From Muribaculaceae bacterium (GTDB taxonomy: Bacteria > Bacteroidota > Bacteroidia > Bacteroidales > Muribaculaceae): a stretch of 64,000 nucleotides of DNA. Under the pieces are notes generated by a model that did not search any database, was not told the origin of the DNA, and worked only from the letters and a program-made list of their open reading frames with translations. Made by a program: the position numbers and the translations under genes. The DNA is taken from positions 124,001 through 188,000 of the forward strand of contig JAFLTT010000001.1 of assembly GCA_022509165.1 (NCBI GenBank), in the 5' to 3' direction. How positions within the stretch are numbered: the stretch's first letter is position 1; every line of letters starts with the position of its first letter. Of this stretch, positions 62,023 to 64,000 are shown piece by piece.

Positions 62023-63402
62023 ATGGAAATACCATTTGCAGAATCATGGAAAATAAAGATGGTGGAACCCATCACAAAAAGTACCCGTCAGCAACGTGAG
62101 GAATGGATAAAAGAGGCGGGTTATAATGTTTTCGGATTACGTTCAGAACAAGTTTACATCGACTGTCTTACAGATTCAGGTACGGGTGCCATGAGCGACC
62201 GGCAGTGGGCAGCTATGATGACCGGTGATGAGTCTTATGCCGGAGCCCGGTCTTTTTTTGAATTAAAAGAAGCCATAGAAAAAATTACGGGATTCGAATA
62301 TGTAATACCCACTCATCAGGGTAGAGCGGCTGAGAATGTTCTGTTCTCCGCTTTAGTGCATGAGGGAGACTACGTACCTGGCAATTCTCACTTTGATACT
62401 ACCAAAGGCCATATAGAATTTCGTAAGGCACATGCTGTAGACTGTACTATAGATGAAGCTAAAGACACTCAGAAAGAAGTGCCGTTTAAAGGTAATGTAG
62501 ATCCGGCAAAATTGGAGAAAGTCTTGAAAGAACACGGTGATAAAGTGCCTTTCATTATTATGACCATTACAAATAATACAGCCGGTGGTGAACCTGTTTC
62601 AATGCAGAATTTGAAAGAAGTCAGAAATCTGGCTGACAAATACGGAAAGAAAGTTATTTTCGATAGTGCACGCTTTGCTGAGAACGCTTACTTTATCAAG
62701 ACCCGTGAGAAAGGATTTGAAAACAAAACCATTAAGGAAATATGTAAAGAAATGTTTGCCTTGGCCGATGGTATGACAATGTCGGCAAAAAAAGATGGTC
62801 TTGTTAATATGGGAGGTTTTATAGCTACTCGCATAAAAGAGTGGTATGAGGCAGCCAAAGCTTATGTCATTCCATTTGAAGGCTACCTTACTTATGGAGG
62901 AATGAATGGAAGGGATATGGCCGCATTAGCTGTGGGACTTAATGAAAATACGGAATATGAAAATCTTCATACCCGGATTCATCAGTTGAAACTTCTGGCA
63001 TCTTTATTAGATGAATATGGTGTTCCTTATCAAAGACCCGTAGGGGGCCATGCAATATTTATCGATGCACTTAAAGTTCTCCCTCAAATACCCAAAGAGG
63101 AATTCCCTGCACAGACTTTGACCATAGAACTTTATAAAGAAGCAGGCGTGAGAGGATGTGAAATCGGTTACATTCTTGCAGACCGAGATCCCATAACACG
63201 GGAGAACCGTTTTGACGGAAATGATTTTGTGCGTTTATGTATACCCCGACGTGTCTATACCGATAACCATATCAGGGTTATAGCGGCCGCTCTAAAAAAT
63301 GTCTACGACAGAAGGGATGAAATAAAGCATGGAGTAAAGATAGTGTGGGAAGCTGAGTTGATGCGCCATTTCACTGTAAAACTACAACCGGTGGAAGCTT
63401 AA
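62023..63402 (+). CDS. tnaA: Tryptophanase
   Basis: The 459-residue PLP enzyme splits tryptophan into indole, pyruvate and ammonia. The Schiff-base lysine is K257 in TMSAKKDG, with LTDSGTGAMS and PTHQGRAAEN as family motifs. Tyrosine phenol-lyase was considered: that enzyme has TTT and SMERG at two specificity sites, while this protein has FDTT (D125) and GCEIG, as in tryptophanase. The length equals Bacteroides tryptophanase. A longer frame from 61843 overlaps the upstream gene and was rejected. There is no room for a TnaC-type leader peptide, and no TnaB transporter follows. Confidence 0.92.
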   Translation: MEIPFAESWKIKMVEPITKSTRQQREEWIKEAGYNVFGLRSEQVYIDCLTDSGTGAMSDRQWAAMMTGDESYAGARSFFELKEAIEKITGFEYVIPTHQGRAAENVLFSALVHEGDYVPGNSHFDTTKGHIEFRKAHAVDCTIDEAKDTQKEVPFKGNVDPAKLEKVLKEHGDKVPFIIMTITNNTAGGEPVSMQNLKEVRNLADKYGKKVIFDSARFAENAYFIKTREKGFENKTIKEICKEMFALADGMTMSAKKDGLVNMGGFIATRIKEWYEAAKAYVIPFEGYLTYGGMNGRDMAALAVGLNENTEYENLHTRIHQLKLLASLLDEYGVPYQRPVGGHAIFIDALKVLPQIPKEEFPAQTLTIELYKEAGVRGCEIGYILADRDPITRENRFDGNDFVRLCIPRRVYTDNHIRVIAAALKNVYDRRDEIKHGVKIVWEAELMRHFTVKLQPVEA

Positions 63403-64000
63403 TCTAAAGCCTCTTTGTCCTCATTTATAGTTTCTTTATTTTTATCATATAAAGACCAACCACCACCGAGCGCCTTGTATAGTTGAACTAATGCAAGGTG
63501 CTCGTCTCGTATAGCATTCATCCTGGCGATTCTTGCTTCCAGGTACCTTCTTTGAGCATCCAGTACGTCTATATAGTTGATAGTACCACCGCGGTATTGT
63601 TTCCAAGTGAGATCCTGGTATTTGAATGCTGCCTCAAGGAGCTCTGAATCTCTGGTCACGGCAAGTCGGGCAGTCTGATATCGTGTGAGGGCATTGTCTA
63701 CTTCTCCAAACGCTTGAAGCACCTTTTCTTCATATGAAAGCCTGGCCTGATTATAAGCAGAAATGGCAGCTTTATAAGTATTCTTACGTTTGCCGAAATC
63801 TACCAGAGGTGCCACAAAATTTTCAGCCACATAGCTGAACGGTGACCGGAACAGATTCTTGAAGTCATTATCCTCCACACCCCCTATTAAGGAGATATTT
63901 AAAGAGGGGAATCTTTTGGCATAAGTATATCCAACATTTGCCACTGCCACACGAAGTTTATTTTCCATCGACCTGATATCCGGACGTCTGTCGAGAAGCT
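63399..64000 (-). CDS. Outer membrane efflux factor (NodT/OprM type), 5' truncated by window
   Basis: Only the C-terminal 200 residues are inside the window; the frame continues past the right edge. The upstream codons read LLDRRPDIRSMENKL, the hallmark of the second half of OprM/CusC-type channels, followed by GYTYAKRFPSLNISLIGG. An ATG at 63968 is internal and not the start. The alternating helix/strand pattern with GEVDNALTRYQTARLAV and GTINYIDVLDAQRRYLEARI fits the family. Its stop codon shares the palindrome TTAA with the convergent tnaA stop. Confidence 0.92.
   Translation of the reverse strand, partial: LLDRRPDIRSMENKLRVAVANVGYTYAKRFPSLNISLIGGVEDNDFKNLFRSPFSYVAENFVAPLVDFGKRKNTYKAAISAYNQARLSYEEKVLQAFGEVDNALTRYQTARLAVTRDSELLEAAFKYQDLTWKQYRGGTINYIDVLDAQRRYLEARIARMNAIRDEHLALVQLYKALGGGWSLYDKNKETINEDKEALD

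Noticed and set aside
62023-63402. Tyrosine phenol-lyase instead of tryptophanase
   Set aside because: The specificity positions are D125 in FDTT and the GCEIG segment, as in tryptophanase; tyrosine phenol-lyase has threonine and arginine there.

Overview
The window looks like chromosomal DNA from a Bacteroidota gut bacterium of the order Bacteroidales. The evidence is: many promoters of the Bacteroides type (a TAnnTTTG -7 box, twice with a TTTG -33 box exactly 19 bp upstream), few Shine-Dalgarno sites, an AT-rich genome, a Rho factor with a very long disordered insertion, families such as DUF4301 and DUF5723, a carboxypeptidase-regulatory/TonB-type outer membrane protein, SDR-type threonine dehydrogenase and a 459-residue tryptophanase. 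A complete urease operon together with these genes would fit a Muribaculaceae-like genome, but that family assignment is inference.

Layout. Positions 1-162 hold the start of purE. Positions 352-6859 form an efflux operon read leftwards: tetR, outer membrane factor, membrane fusion protein, RND pump, and a small PII-like protein. Positions 6952-9241 are a divergent threonine-degradation pair (tdh/kbl). Next come a class A penicillin-binding protein, a hemerythrin-like/LuxR-like pair, a flavin reductase with phosphoglucomutase, tRNA-Ser(GGA), a low-molecular-weight phosphatase and a very small transcription unit at 17041-17292. Positions 17335-21823 form a relA-lipoprotein-DUF4301 operon. An alpha/beta hydrolase, an outer membrane beta-barrel protein and tRNA-His(GTG) follow. 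Positions 26245-31761 are a rho-ybaK-aroC-radical SAM-thioredoxin operon. Class I fumarase and a GH35 beta-galactosidase lie on the plus strand, then htpG, a LolC/E-like permease, glnS and tmRNA (ssrA).

The second half holds an uncharacterised lipoprotein/DUF5723 pair and the urease operon ureABCEFGD (45441-51168). Its beta subunit carries a C-terminal extension resembling the assembly tail of Helicobacter urease, and its UreE has a very histidine-rich tail. After that come a small membrane protein, a leucine-rich-repeat protein with twelve exact 21-residue repeats, comEC-aroE, a REPIN-like inverted repeat, a DUF805/ABC-F/M13 peptidase operon, a second flavin reductase, a possible AlkZ-related protein with tryptophanase, and the 3' part of another outer membrane efflux factor.

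How the genes fit together: threonine is split to glycine and acetyl-CoA, tryptophan to indole, pyruvate and ammonia, and urea to ammonia and CO2, so the window carries several nitrogen-releasing routes. Most of the rest is housekeeping: shikimate pathway, purine synthesis, tRNA charging, termination, trans-translation, chaperone. I see no prophage, insertion sequence, CRISPR array or obvious transferred island. The least explained parts are the hemerythrin/pseudo-receiver pair, the PII-like protein in the RND operon, the relA-linked DUF4301 operon, the 17.1 kb small transcript and two families of dispersed intergenic palindromes.
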